DNA from: Bacteroidota bacterium | Lineage (GTDB): Bacteria > Bacteroidota > Bacteroidia > Bacteroidales > F082 | Reading direction: 5' to 3' | Length of the DNA stretch: 64,000 nt | NCBI GenBank assembly: GCA_016845175.1 | Contig: JAERTD010000011.1 | Span: 62,001 to 126,000 of the forward strand | Part shown: positions 7,923 through 16,438 of the stretch, one piece after another | How the letters are laid out: every line of letters starts with the position of its first letter | Numbering within the stretch: the stretch's first letter is position 1 | Notes under the pieces: generated by a model | The model's database searches: none | Seen by the model: only the letters and a program-made list of their open reading frames with translations | Told to the model about the DNA's origin: nothing | Translations under genes and position numbers: made by a program

Positions 7923-8735
7923 TTACATTGATTGCTCAGGATTCTTTTTTCTTTCTTCCTCAGCTAACCTTTCCCTTTCTTTACGATGGATTTTTTCATA
8001 GTAATCATCACGAGATTGTTTCATCTGGTTGGTCATGTACGTACCGGTTTTATTACTCATATGGTTTTCTATGTGCTGCAATAATCCTGCATCTCCCTTG
8101 GAGCAATATAACTCCCACGCTGAATATGCGGAACCCTCAGCTTCGTTTGGAACAGAATATCGATCCCACAGCCTTTGAAAACGTTTCCGTTCTTCGGATG
8201 TGCATTCGTATGCGCCTACGTCGTCATTTACCTGATCGGAAACAACAATAGCAGACTGTTCATTGTGTCTGTTGTTATGGTCTGTTAAATGGTCTGTTAG
8301 GGTGGTAGATTCCGCCACCCCTGACACGGCATTTTTAGCCACCTGAGGGGCGGTCCTTTTTACCACCCCTGACCCGGTCGATTTAGCCACCCCATCTGAA
8401 GAGTTGCTTTTTTTAGCTGGCTTTTCCTTGCCCCTTTGCTTGGATTCATCATAAACTTTCACAAAATAGAGCTGATAAATGGTCGATGTATTTGTTCTCA
8501 GGTGTTTTTCAATCCAGCCTTCCCTTTCAAGACTTGCAAGAGCTTTCTGAACATTACGTGGATGTATGTCCAAATCATTAGCAATAGTCTCAACAGAAGG
8601 GTAGCACCTCCCCTTAGAGTCAGCATAAGTAAGAAGATCAGCATAAACCCGGAGATTGTTTCCTTTTAAGTATTTGAGTGATTCGCGTTGAATTTTCCCC
8701 CACCTGTCATGTGGTCTACTGATCGTCTTTTTCAT
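7923..8735 (-). CDS. Winged helix-turn-helix protein of the element core
   Basis: 270 residues. About 1-90 form a winged HTH of the HTH_36/replication-initiator type: CYPSVETIANDLDIH and VQKALASLEREGWIEK read as the helix-turn-helix and following helix-wing. The middle (95-165) is a low-complexity linker with a TGSGVVKRTAPQVAKN-like pattern repeated loosely three times. The C-terminal part (175-270) is helical and charged. Such proteins are common in Bacteroidota integrative elements, where they are thought to act in replication or regulation. Its start overlaps the upstream HTH gene by 20 bases, so the two are translated from one transcript. Confidence 0.72.
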   Translation of the reverse strand: MKKTISRPHDRWGKIQRESLKYLKGNNLRVYADLLTYADSKGRCYPSVETIANDLDIHPRNVQKALASLEREGWIEKHLRTNTSTIYQLYFVKVYDESKQRGKEKPAKKSNSSDGVAKSTGSGVVKRTAPQVAKNAVSGVAESTTLTDHLTDHNNRHNEQSAIVVSDQVNDDVGAYECTSEERKRFQRLWDRYSVPNEAEGSAYSAWELYCSKGDAGLLQHIENHMSNKTGTYMTNQMKQSRDDYYEKIHRKERERLAEEERKKNPEQSM

Positions 8736-8904
8736 AGCCTTGTTGCATTTGGGATACCGTAATATCAGTGGATTTTTTAGTTACGATTCCCTTGCGAACA
8801 AGAGATTTGAAAGCTGTGGAACTTAAACCCATCAACTCCCGGGCTTCTTTCATAGTAGAAGCAGTCTTACCATCTGGCAGAATGTAAAAATGTGCCATGA
8901 GCAT
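8716..8904 (-). CDS. Small helix-turn-helix (excisionase-like) protein
   Basis: 62 residues; translation may start at M1 or M3. TASTMKEARELMGLSS and AFKSLVRKGIVTKK form one helix-turn-helix, the size and arrangement of MerR-like excisionase or AlpA-type proteins. It overlaps the next core gene by 20 bases. In an integrative element an Xis or regulatory role is plausible, but it is not adjacent to the integrase gene, so the role is inferred. Upstream (8905-9054) is AT-rich with no gene. Confidence 0.6.
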   Translation of the reverse strand: MLMAHFYILPDGKTASTMKEARELMGLSSTAFKSLVRKGIVTKKSTDITVSQMQQGYEKDDQ

Positions 8905-9054
8905 ATCATTTTTTGGTTTGTTTTTTAATTAGAAAAGGGTGTATTTAAATCATAGTAAAAAATAAATTAATAGGAATAAGCACGAAATTATAACACACTC
9001 GAAAACAGATAGATATAAAGATCGCCGATTTTATAGTTTAACAATTTTTAACAA

Positions 9055-9234
9055 TTAATCGTAAAGTTGGATGAAATACCAATACTCACGGCTATACTCC
9101 TGTGGATTATTCTGAAGCAGATCATCTGCATACCCAGGCCACCAAATCTCGTCGAGTAGGTCTCTGAATGGCTGCTCCCACTTCTGATGGGTGTCAGCAG
9201 CGATATTGGAATCAGTAGTTATCATTGTGTTCAT
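9055..9234 (-). CDS. 59-aa acidic small protein following radC-like gene
   Basis: ATG at 9234, stop at 9055-9057. The 59-residue product begins MNTMITTDSN and contains LLDEIWWPGYADDL and SREYWYFIQLYD: acidic, with many aromatic residues and no signal peptide or membrane segment. It begins 17 bases after the stop of the RadC-like gene, so it is probably co-transcribed with it. I do not recognise the family. A short, acidic, aromatic-rich companion of RadC in an integrative element could be an anti-restriction or DNA-mimic protein, but that is speculation. Confidence 0.55.
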   Translation of the reverse strand: MNTMITTDSNIAADTHQKWEQPFRDLLDEIWWPGYADDLLQNNPQEYSREYWYFIQLYD

Positions 9235-9251
9235 GTCTGTAGGGTTTAAGG

Positions 9252-9701
9252 TTAAATGAGGCCTTCATCGGCGAATGAGAAATAGGTATCGTCTGTCAGA
9301 ATCAAGTGATCGAGCACTGGCATCTCCATGAGTTTTCCTAACTCAGATAGCTTTCTAGTGAGTTCAATATCATTCTGGGATGCTTGCGTGTTTCCCGAAG
9401 GATGGTTGTGTGAAAGGATTATGGATGAGGCGTTCGCTTTCAAACCTGCCTGGAACACCATTTTGGGGTCGGCTATGGTTCCGGAGAGTCCACCTTTGGA
9501 AATGAAGGTTATACCCAGACATTTATTTGCTCGGTTCAAGAGGAGGATTGCAAAGCTCTCCCGATACTGGATGTCATCGGTCCACCGGCTCCTGAGGATA
9601 TCATAGGCGTCCTGGGAGGAGGAGACCTTCGGGAGATCAGATGGGTTAAACTTTGGTTTGTAGAGGATCTGGATTTCTGAGATGGATGTGAAGTTGATCA
9701 T
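9252..9701 (-). CDS. RadC-like JAB-domain protein
   Basis: 149 residues, entirely a JAB/MPN metalloprotease-fold domain. The metal-binding signature is present: E48, H98-N-H100-P-S-G and the downstream SQND acidic residue D111. Chromosomal RadC is about 220 aa with an N-terminal helix-hairpin-helix part; this short form lacks it, as do most RadC copies on mobile elements. The function of RadC-like proteins is unsettled, and they are often found beside anti-restriction genes. It leads a two-gene unit with the 59-aa protein. Confidence 0.88.
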   Translation of the reverse strand: MINFTSISEIQILYKPKFNPSDLPKVSSSQDAYDILRSRWTDDIQYRESFAILLLNRANKCLGITFISKGGLSGTIADPKMVFQAGLKANASSIILSHNHPSGNTQASQNDIELTRKLSELGKLMEMPVLDHLILTDDTYFSFADEGLI

Positions 9702-10052
9702 AAGCTTAAGTTTTATGGTAGCTGGTACCTGGTTATGCTCGCGGAGGAGCCAATAAATTATTTATGCTCGGAGCAGGGGCGTAGACATTGTTATGTATGA
9801 TTGTCATGGAAGGTTTAGCCAGGGTCCCTGACTCCAAGCATAGGGATTGGTTTCTCAGGATGTCGCAAGGAGAGAAAAAAAGGTTTGAGCTTCGGGAATG
9901 GGTTTGGAATGCTGTTTTATAAAAGCGGGGAGCTAGAAATTCCATTTTCCCAAAACCTGGTAGGAAATCGGATATATTATTTTCTTTCCCTTTTAGAAAC
10001 CGACCGGGGGTAATCTATAAGAGGCGCTCAGTATTCGGGATGCCCAAAAATT
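9702..10052. other. Gap between integrase and radC-like genes
   Basis: 351 bases without a supported gene. A 70-codon frame on the minus strand has no recognisable protein character. An AT-rich imperfect palindrome AATAAATTATTT lies near 9751-9762. The region probably holds the radC-unit promoter and the integrase 3' end. No oriT or relaxase target can be identified. Confidence 0.4.
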
Positions 10053-11264
10053 TTAGAGTTTGGAAATTTCCAGTAATGATCTTTCCAGAGCTTCTGTGGT
10101 GGTGCGTTCATATTTCATCATGGTCTTGATATCTGTATGACCAGTCAGCTTCATGACAACTGTGGGCGGTACTCCTTTTGCTAAAAGCAGGCTTACTGCT
10201 GTTCTGCGTGCTGTGTGGGATGAAATGAGTTGGTGCTTTGGCTTATCAATGATGATTTCCTTGCTGCCCTGGTATCTGGTCAGCCTGACGCGGGTATCCA
10301 AACCTGCATTCCTGCAGATCAGCTTAAGGGCACGATTGAAATATTGGCTTGTGTATTGAGGAAAGCGGTAATTGTATTTCTTTGCTATGATCTCTGCTTC
10401 AGCTGTCCAGCCAACAAAGGGAATATGCATCAGTTTGTCTGTTTTGGTTGAGCGGAATACCCATAGATGGTTCTTAACCTGGTCCGGTGATAGCTGTTGC
10501 ATATCTGAGAAGCGTTGGCCTGTGTAAATCATAAACAAAAAGCAATCTTTGATTTTCTGTTGTACTGGGACTACTGAGGCATTGATTATTTTCTGGACTT
10601 CATCCTCAGATAGAGTTACAATTTCGTAGCTGCTTTTGACTGGTTGCTTTACAGAAAACACACTTTCATGAATTCGATAACCATCCCGAATAAGCCATCT
10701 CAGGGCACATTTTAAAGATGCAATAGTTCTGTACGCTGTGTCATTTCTATTGTTCCGATCAAATAGCACGTATTGTCTGAATTGCTCAACAATCGTAAAA
10801 TCCAATTTTGATGTAATAAGCCTTGTTCCTACCTTCCCCTCAAATTGTTGTATAAGGGATGTCAGAATATGATACTTCCTAATGGTTTCCTTACGATATT
10901 CATTTTGCTTGTGTTCTAGAAATAAATCAATTGCTGTTACAAGTTTCGCTGATTTATGCTTGTTATAATTACCGTTGTGGATATGGTTTAGTATCCCATT
11001 TTTTATATCAAGCCACTCATTGTTACCTTCTAATTTCAGTGTGCGGATTACCTTCAATAAATCCAATCGATACATCGCTAAGCTTTCATTGAATACTTCA
11101 TGCCCAAGCATATTCTTTTTTGCTTGTTGCTTCTTTTTGTCCCAATGTTTGGGTTCAATTTTCAAGGATGTATTAACCTTAAATTGATGGGATCTGTCAG
11201 CAATAATGCAAGCTCTAATTGTACACTCATTTTTGGCGTTAGATAAATAGTATTTGATATTCAT
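10053..11264 (-). CDS. Tyrosine recombinase (integrase) of the element
   Basis: 403 residues. About 1-95 form an arm-type DNA-binding domain, 105-205 the SAM-like core-binding domain, and 215-395 the catalytic domain. The catalytic residues are present: R251 (TGQRFSD), the beta-hairpin lysine K274, H350-x-x-R353 (HTARR), H376 (TGHTD) and nucleophile Y385. Size and layout match the Bacteroidota integrases of tRNA-targeting islands and CTnDOT-like elements. It lies 117 bases inside the right attachment repeat and reads away from it. It is predicted to have catalysed integration into tRNA-Leu(CAG). Confidence 0.93.
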   Translation of the reverse strand: MNIKYYLSNAKNECTIRACIIADRSHQFKVNTSLKIEPKHWDKKKQQAKKNMLGHEVFNESLAMYRLDLLKVIRTLKLEGNNEWLDIKNGILNHIHNGNYNKHKSAKLVTAIDLFLEHKQNEYRKETIRKYHILTSLIQQFEGKVGTRLITSKLDFTIVEQFRQYVLFDRNNRNDTAYRTIASLKCALRWLIRDGYRIHESVFSVKQPVKSSYEIVTLSEDEVQKIINASVVPVQQKIKDCFLFMIYTGQRFSDMQQLSPDQVKNHLWVFRSTKTDKLMHIPFVGWTAEAEIIAKKYNYRFPQYTSQYFNRALKLICRNAGLDTRVRLTRYQGSKEIIIDKPKHQLISSHTARRTAVSLLLAKGVPPTVVMKLTGHTDIKTMMKYERTTTEALERSLLEISKL

Positions 11265-11381
11265 TTTGGAAACATTTTGGAAACATTTCCCAGATATTGC
11301 ATCAAATTGTCATGATTTATTCGTTTATTCGACATCGATTATTTGATCATTCAAAATGCGTGAAATCCTTTATTCATAAGA

Positions 11382-11454
11382 AATTGGTAGACGCGCTACA
11401 TTCAGGGTGTAGTGACCGCACGGTCGTGAAAGTTCGAGTCTTTTCTTGGGCACC
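11382..11454 (+). repeat. attR: truncated tRNA-Leu(CAG) copy
   Basis: A perfect copy of 1278-1350. It lacks the first 13 bases of the tRNA (5' acceptor arm and part of the D arm), so it cannot make a tRNA. It marks the right boundary of the element. Confidence 0.92.
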
Positions 11455-11460
11455 CAACAG

Positions 11461-11493
11461 AAAGTCCTTTGACATAGTCAGAGGGCTTTTTTT
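11461..11493 (+). terminator. Native tRNA-Leu(CAG) terminator stranded at attR
   Basis: AAAGTCCTTTGAC (11461-11473) pairs with GTCAGAGGGCTTT (11477-11489), with two G-U pairs and a 3-base loop, followed by seven T. It starts 6 bases past the truncated tRNA copy, as expected for the terminator of the gene before insertion. Confidence 0.8.
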
Positions 11494-11522
11494 ATGGATT
11501 ACATATTTTAAAAATAAGGAAC

Positions 11523-11605
11523 GAATGTAGAAGGATGAATGAATAATGTAGCATGAGGAAGAAATTCTTACAAACGCTACATTCTATATTCTAAAATCTA
11601 CATTC
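11523..11605. repeat. 83-bp palindromic repeat, right copy
   Basis: The same length and ends (GAATGTAGA ... TCTACATTC) as 1178-1260. Its inner stem is AATGTAGC/GCTACATT, where the left copy has A and T at the changed positions. It follows the stranded tRNA terminator, so each tRNA-Leu was originally followed by one copy. Confidence 0.7.
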
Positions 11606-11618
11606 CTTTTCCTAAGGG

Positions 11619-12698
11619 CTAGTACCTATACAAGACTGCGTTTATATTCATTCCGGCACCAACAGAGGCAAACATGATCAGATCGCCTTTACTGAGTGAG
11701 TGATTGCCTTCACAAACACCCTTTCTGATACGATCGAGCAGGGTAGGGACTGTGGCCACAGAATTATTACCCAGTTTATGAATACTCATGGGCATGATAT
11801 CTTTGGGGATTTCCCTTGTTTTATACAGCCGATAAAGCCTCTTGATAATTTCGTAATCCATCTTCTCATTGGCCTGATGAATGAAAATCTTCTTTACTTC
11901 TGACAGACTTACATCTGCCTTATCCAGACATGCTTTCATGGCTTTGGGCACATGGGTTAGGGCAAATTCATAAATCTTTCGCCCATGCATCTTTATATAA
12001 CGAATTTTGGGATCAGAGTCTTCAATATTACCTTTGCCTAAATACAAATAGTAAGCCTCATCTTTTGAATAAGTGGCGGCCTCTAAGCTTAATATCCCTT
12101 CAGTTGTATCTGACTCTTTGAGTTCAACCACACAAGCCCCAGCACCATCCGCATAAATCATCGAATCACGATCATGCACATCAATGACCCGAGAAAGGGT
12201 TTCGGTGGCCAGTACCAGGCATTTCTTTGCCATGCCAGAGCGGATAAAGGAGGTGGCCTGTATCATTCCCTGTACCCATCCCGGACAACCAAAAAGGATG
12301 TCATAAGCCACGCACGATGGGTTTTCTATACCAAGTTCATGCTTCACTCGGGATGCTAAACTGGGTACCATATCGGTTTGAATGGTTCCCTTGCGCACAT
12401 CACCAAAATTATGTGCCACTATGATCTGGTCCAGTGTTTCGGCATCTATTCCTGAATCTTCTATGGCTCTCTTGGCAGCTATGGCTCCTATATCAGAGGC
12501 TACCATTGGGTCATCCACCCAACGGCGTTCCAAAATACCTGTAATGGCTGTGAACTTTTCAGCAATTTCTTCGTGGGGTTGCTCAAAGGTGTTGCCGCCC
12601 GTATCATAGAACTGATTTCCGGCAAAATCCTGGTTGGTTACAATGTTCTCGGGCACAAAACTCCCGGTCCCTGTAATCATTATATTATTGACTTTCAT
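11619..12698 (-). CDS. 3-oxoacyl-ACP synthase III (FabH-like ketosynthase)
   Basis: 359 residues with a thiolase-fold ketosynthase III layout. The triad is visible: C138 (LFGCPGW), H274 (IFIHQAN) and N311 (LGNNS). FabH condenses an acyl-CoA with malonyl-ACP to start fatty acid synthesis; this longer variant, with the insert FAGNQFYDTGGNTFEQPHEE near residues 25-44, may use another acyl primer or act in a specialised lipid pathway. No other fatty-acid gene is adjacent, so which role applies is open. It is the first chromosomal gene right of the element. Cytoplasmic. Confidence 0.85.
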   Translation of the reverse strand: MKVNNIMITGTGSFVPENIVTNQDFAGNQFYDTGGNTFEQPHEEIAEKFTAITGILERRWVDDPMVASDIGAIAAKRAIEDSGIDAETLDQIIVAHNFGDVRKGTIQTDMVPSLASRVKHELGIENPSCVAYDILFGCPGWVQGMIQATSFIRSGMAKKCLVLATETLSRVIDVHDRDSMIYADGAGACVVELKESDTTEGILSLEAATYSKDEAYYLYLGKGNIEDSDPKIRYIKMHGRKIYEFALTHVPKAMKACLDKADVSLSEVKKIFIHQANEKMDYEIIKRLYRLYKTREIPKDIMPMSIHKLGNNSVATVPTLLDRIRKGVCEGNHSLSKGDLIMFASVGAGMNINAVLYRY

Positions 12699-12886
12699 TC
12701 AGGTGTTTTATTTATAATAATTCCAGACAAATGTAGGTAAATTATGATGTGGAGATATGATTCTGAATCACAGGTAAATATAAATAAATTACCAATAGAC
12801 GCAGCTTTTCTTCCCTTTGATTTCTGAATTAATTCCCCATTAAGACTCTTTTAAGCTCATATATTTCGCTAATTAAAATGCTTCCA

Positions 12887-12894
12887 TATTTTTG
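12887..12894 (+). promoter_or_regulatory. Promoter -7 element (TATTTTTG) for the TPR-like gene
   Basis: TATTTTTG matches TAnnTTTG. It lies downstream of an upstream in-frame ATG at 12878 and 17 bases before the ATG at 12911, which supports the later start. Confidence 0.5.
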
Positions 12895-12910
12895 CAGTTC
12901 ATTTCTTCAT

Positions 12911-15520
12911 ATGAGGGATTTTCGACTGATAGGGATAGTGGTGCTGACACTTTGTTTGCCTCTACTGCTGTGCTCACAAAACAGTAAATCAACTGCACTG
13001 GAATCATCCTTCACTCTAAACACCCAAACCATTGATAAAGAAAGTGTAAGCTATGAAGTACTGGCCTTGCTGGCTTCCAACAATGGCCATAATATTCATA
13101 AGATTAGTATTCCCCTCCAGTATAAGTTTGAGTACTCAATCCAGAGGATATCAAGTTCTCAGTATAGTCTTCAGATGCAATTGAAGAAAAGTCAGCTCGC
13201 ATCGGCAGTGATGTTCAGGGACTTTAATGTCAGTCAATGGATGCTTGGTGGGGATATCACGGCCACAGTCAATTTGCAAACACACACAGGATCTATCCGG
13301 ACAATTCAGATCATTTTAAATACTGCCAACAATCATTCGGCTTCTGTATTGTTTGAGCATGAGTCCTTAAGTGGAAGTGATATGGAGCCCATTATTCGCA
13401 TTGATGCTGTGAATATGAATGCTGCTACTTTTAAGGACTTTCAGGAGCATTGTGCGCTCATTAACTCTTACAATGCCTATGCTCATGTGTTGGGCGGCTT
13501 TATTATGGGTTGGGAGCAGGCATCTTTTGCTCAGCATGATAGAGATACCGAACTTCTTGTTATCCATCAGGAGATTCTGAGGATCGATAATCAGATCAGA
13601 AAACATAAAATCCTTGAAACATTACACCTGGAAAAAAATGACCCATTACATTTTAGAAAGGATTATAAGCGTTTCCAGCGTATCGTCAGAAGAGTTGAAA
13701 CCTTAAGCAAACAATCACTGGAAAATATAAAAGGATCAAAGCATGAGGCAAGCATTTTTGCCATAAAGGTGGCGGAACTATCCGCAAGATATATCCGGAT
13801 GGCAAAAAACCAACAACCCTATATTGCTTCTGCATATAATGAAATGGTTCGCATGAGTACAAGCTCCGGTGAGTTGGAATTCATCAGACAAGTGAGTCAT
13901 GTATATGCTACTGGTTTTTCTGGTAAACCATCTTGTGCGCTGCTTTTATACGATGAATTAAATACCCTGGCAGATAGTCTGTCCTCTGTAGCCAAATTTG
14001 CTGAAGCTATGGATATATTAAAGAATGCTGAGCTAATCCAGCATGCTTTTAATGAAATAGAACAGAGTGATTATCATGCATCAGTTTATATCAGAACCAT
14101 GGATGGCATGATGAGTTCCTACCTGAAAGTAGCACGAATGGCTTATGAATCAGGCAACGCCACCATGGCCTTGACCTACCAGGAAAAAGCACAGTCAGCC
14201 TATGATCAGAATGTGAGTTTTTTTAAAAACACTAAACTATCGGACGCTGGCCTACATACCTTATTCGAAGCCCATATGGACCTTGCCATGCAACGAGCCT
14301 CCCAAAAGGCTTATGAAGAGGCTATTACCTATCTCAATACGCTTAAGAATATTTGTGACCAACGGCATGCGCAAACCTATTACAAAACTCTCGATTCTGC
14401 TTTTCAACAGGTATATGTTGCCTATGTAAAGCAAATGGAATCTGAAGCCGAGCATGCCTTAATTGCTGGGAAATTAGATGTTTCACAGGTAAAACTGGAA
14501 CAGGCACAAAACCTGCTGGTCAAACAAAAGCATTATTTAATATCAAAAGCAACAACAGACGGCATCCAGTCGCTTGCTTATGCTTTATATCTTGAGTGGC
14601 TCCAGGATGGAGAGATCTATCTTGACCAGAAAAAACCTGAGAAAGCCTTGTATTATTTTTCCAAGGCACGAAAGCTGGAGCAACTTGATTTAGTGGTACC
14701 GGTGGCCAGGTTGCAAAGCCTTATCAGTCAAGCTGTACTACCCCAACTATTCCAATTGATTGAAGAGGCAAGCCTGGATACCTGGGCCAATAGGATTTCA
14801 GAGGCTGAGAAGAAGTACCAGGAGATAAAGTCGAAGCAAACAACCTATGGATTTGAGAATCACCAAGAACTAAATTCAAAAATTAAGACATTGGAAGATA
14901 AAATGTTCAGCCGTCTTTGTGTGGATATTAAGTATCGTTATGATGCTCACATCCAACAGTTGCAAAACTCTGTCAACAGGGGCTTGTTAGAAGAAGCCAT
15001 GCAGCATATGGATTCGGCTGCTGTACTTGCCTCTCAGGATGCCAGTTGTCAGGTGGACAAGGATAAATTGAGGCATTTTGAACAATTATACAAATACCTG
15101 TTTGAGTTTAAGAATAGGTACGAAAACTTAAAACAGGTCCTTTATACCCAGAGCTATTGGGATTTGATTCCGCTGTATCAGGATTTGATGCATTTTTATC
15201 AACAGCATCATATCCGCAGGTTCGGACATCAACTTCCCTCATTTTATGACTTTGTTGAGGCACAGAACCTCACCAGTCTGACCAAGACTACCATTGAGTA
15301 TTATCTGGCCCATGAACAAATTCATTTAGCATTCGAATACCTTCAGCTTATTCGTAAACAAAATGCAGAACCCAAACCATTAAAAGGGATACAAATGCAG
15401 TTGGGAGCTTCATTACAGAACAGGGACCAGATGAACAAAACGGAAAGAGCTGCCTATGTTTCAGAATACACAGACAATGATCCCTGGTATAGATACTTTA
15501 AACAAGCCTATATCAACTGA
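12911..15520 (+). CDS. Exported helical repeat (TPR-like) protein of unknown function
   Basis: About 869 residues from the ATG at 12911, chosen because a promoter element at 12887-12894 lies before it and because MRDFRLIGIVVLTLCL gives a clean signal peptide ending near CSQN. After a beta-rich N-terminal ~200 residues, the rest is almost wholly alpha-helical with TPR-like patterns (for example KAEKALYYFSKARKLEQ-type pairs near residues 605-625), suggesting a periplasmic protein-protein scaffold. No enzyme motif is seen. It stands alone between the FabH-like gene (divergent) and pepE. Function unknown. Confidence 0.7.
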   Translation: MRDFRLIGIVVLTLCLPLLLCSQNSKSTALESSFTLNTQTIDKESVSYEVLALLASNNGHNIHKISIPLQYKFEYSIQRISSSQYSLQMQLKKSQLASAVMFRDFNVSQWMLGGDITATVNLQTHTGSIRTIQIILNTANNHSASVLFEHESLSGSDMEPIIRIDAVNMNAATFKDFQEHCALINSYNAYAHVLGGFIMGWEQASFAQHDRDTELLVIHQEILRIDNQIRKHKILETLHLEKNDPLHFRKDYKRFQRIVRRVETLSKQSLENIKGSKHEASIFAIKVAELSARYIRMAKNQQPYIASAYNEMVRMSTSSGELEFIRQVSHVYATGFSGKPSCALLLYDELNTLADSLSSVAKFAEAMDILKNAELIQHAFNEIEQSDYHASVYIRTMDGMMSSYLKVARMAYESGNATMALTYQEKAQSAYDQNVSFFKNTKLSDAGLHTLFEAHMDLAMQRASQKAYEEAITYLNTLKNICDQRHAQTYYKTLDSAFQQVYVAYVKQMESEAEHALIAGKLDVSQVKLEQAQNLLVKQKHYLISKATTDGIQSLAYALYLEWLQDGEIYLDQKKPEKALYYFSKARKLEQLDLVVPVARLQSLISQAVLPQLFQLIEEASLDTWANRISEAEKKYQEIKSKQTTYGFENHQELNSKIKTLEDKMFSRLCVDIKYRYDAHIQQLQNSVNRGLLEEAMQHMDSAAVLASQDASCQVDKDKLRHFEQLYKYLFEFKNRYENLKQVLYTQSYWDLIPLYQDLMHFYQQHHIRRFGHQLPSFYDFVEAQNLTSLTKTTIEYYLAHEQIHLAFEYLQLIRKQNAEPKPLKGIQMQLGASLQNRDQMNKTERAAYVSEYTDNDPWYRYFKQAYIN

Positions 15521-15562
15521 TTCAATTTTATCAATCCAAAGCAATTAATTCTAAATCTTTAA

Positions 15563-15570
15563 TACCTTTA
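15563..15570 (+). promoter_or_regulatory. Possible promoter -7 element (TACCTTTA) for pepE
   Basis: TACCTTTA departs from TAnnTTTG at the last base. It lies 28 bases before the pepE start. Similar TAnnTTTA motifs precede the genes at 21891 and 22458. Confidence 0.35.
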
Positions 15571-15597
15571 TCGTCCATTAATTTTAAACCCCTTAAC

Positions 15598-16332
15598 ATG
15601 AGTAAAAAGCTTTTATTAATTAGTAATTCAACCATGGCTGGCGAAGCCTATCTGGATTGGCCAAAATCATATATTGCCGATTTCTTAAATGCCAATAATA
15701 TCAAGAAAGTCCTGTTCGTCCCATATGCAGGCGTGGGTCTTTCTAACGAAAGTCTTGAGGCCTCTTATGATGTCTATACTGATCGTGTCAGAGAAGTATA
15801 TGCTTCCTTAGGTTTTGAAATTGAATCCGTCCATAAGGCATCTGATCCTATTCAGGCTGTCTTGGATGCTGAAGCAGTTGCTGTTGGTGGTGGAAATACC
15901 TTTCACCTGGTGAGCAAGATGCATGAAACCGGAATTATGCCAGCCATCCAGCAGAAAGCCGAAGATGGCATGCCTTATATGGGTTGGAGCGCAGGATCCA
16001 ATGTAGCCTGCCCGGGTTTGTTTACCACCAATGATATGCCGATTGTTGAGCCCATGAGTTTTAGTTGTCTGAATCTGATATCCTTCCAAATCAACCCTCA
16101 TTATCTGGATGCCAACCCTGAAGGACATGGTGGCGAAACCCGTCAACAAAGGATTGAGGAGTATATGGTGGTTAACAGGAATATGAAAGTATTGGGTTTG
16201 CGTGAAGCCAGTATGTTGTATGTGGAAGGTGATCTGATGAAACTATTGGGAACCCGAAAATTACGACTGTTTGAATTCGGTAAAGAGCCTGTGGAATATG
16301 AACCAGGATCAGATTTAAGCTTTTTGCTATAG
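15598..16332 (+). CDS. pepE: Dipeptidase E (alpha-aspartyl dipeptidase)
   Basis: 244 residues of peptidase family S51. Nucleophile S131 lies in GWSAGSN, with D146 and H168 at the same spacing as the Ser-Asp-His triad of enteric PepE. GGGNTFHLV (97-105) is the other family block. PepE splits dipeptides with N-terminal aspartate in the cytoplasm and serves peptide recycling. No signal peptide is present. It stands as a single gene between two unrelated genes. Highly confident. Confidence 0.93.
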   Translation: MSKKLLLISNSTMAGEAYLDWPKSYIADFLNANNIKKVLFVPYAGVGLSNESLEASYDVYTDRVREVYASLGFEIESVHKASDPIQAVLDAEAVAVGGGNTFHLVSKMHETGIMPAIQQKAEDGMPYMGWSAGSNVACPGLFTTNDMPIVEPMSFSCLNLISFQINPHYLDANPEGHGGETRQQRIEEYMVVNRNMKVLGLREASMLYVEGDLMKLLGTRKLRLFEFGKEPVEYEPGSDLSFLL

Positions 16333-16438
16333 AATAGCCCGCTATTCACTTTTCTTTTTGGCGCGTTAATTGCATGTTTTGCATATAAGTGGAAAACTTG
16401 CAGGCTGGTTTTTTATGTCTAACTAATACTTTTATCTT

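Larger units (their letters stand above)
1278..11454. mobile_element. tRNA-Leu integrated element (~10.1 kb) with nuclease cargo
   Basis: The element is bounded by perfect 73-bp direct repeats derived from tRNA-Leu(CAG), with an integrase gene 117 bases inside the right repeat. The core (integrase, RadC-like, small protein, two HTH proteins) lies at 7923-11264 on the minus strand. Cargo (Mrr, HNH and PIN nucleases, a T9SS serine hydrolase, a secreted membrane protein) lies at 2040-7585. I see no relaxase, coupling protein, portal or terminase, so it is a small integrative element or island that would need a helper to move between cells. The perfect repeats suggest it is recent or still excisable. 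Confidence 0.85.

Noticed and set aside
9733-9945. 70-codon minus-strand frame between integrase and radC-like genes
   Set aside because: No domain, odd composition, and no link to neighbouring genes.
11382-11454. A third functional tRNA-Leu
   Set aside because: The 5' acceptor arm is missing, so it is only the attachment-site copy.
16427-16434. TACTTTTA as promoter of the DUF4251 gene
   Set aside because: It ends 4 bases before the start codon, leaving no room for a normal leader.
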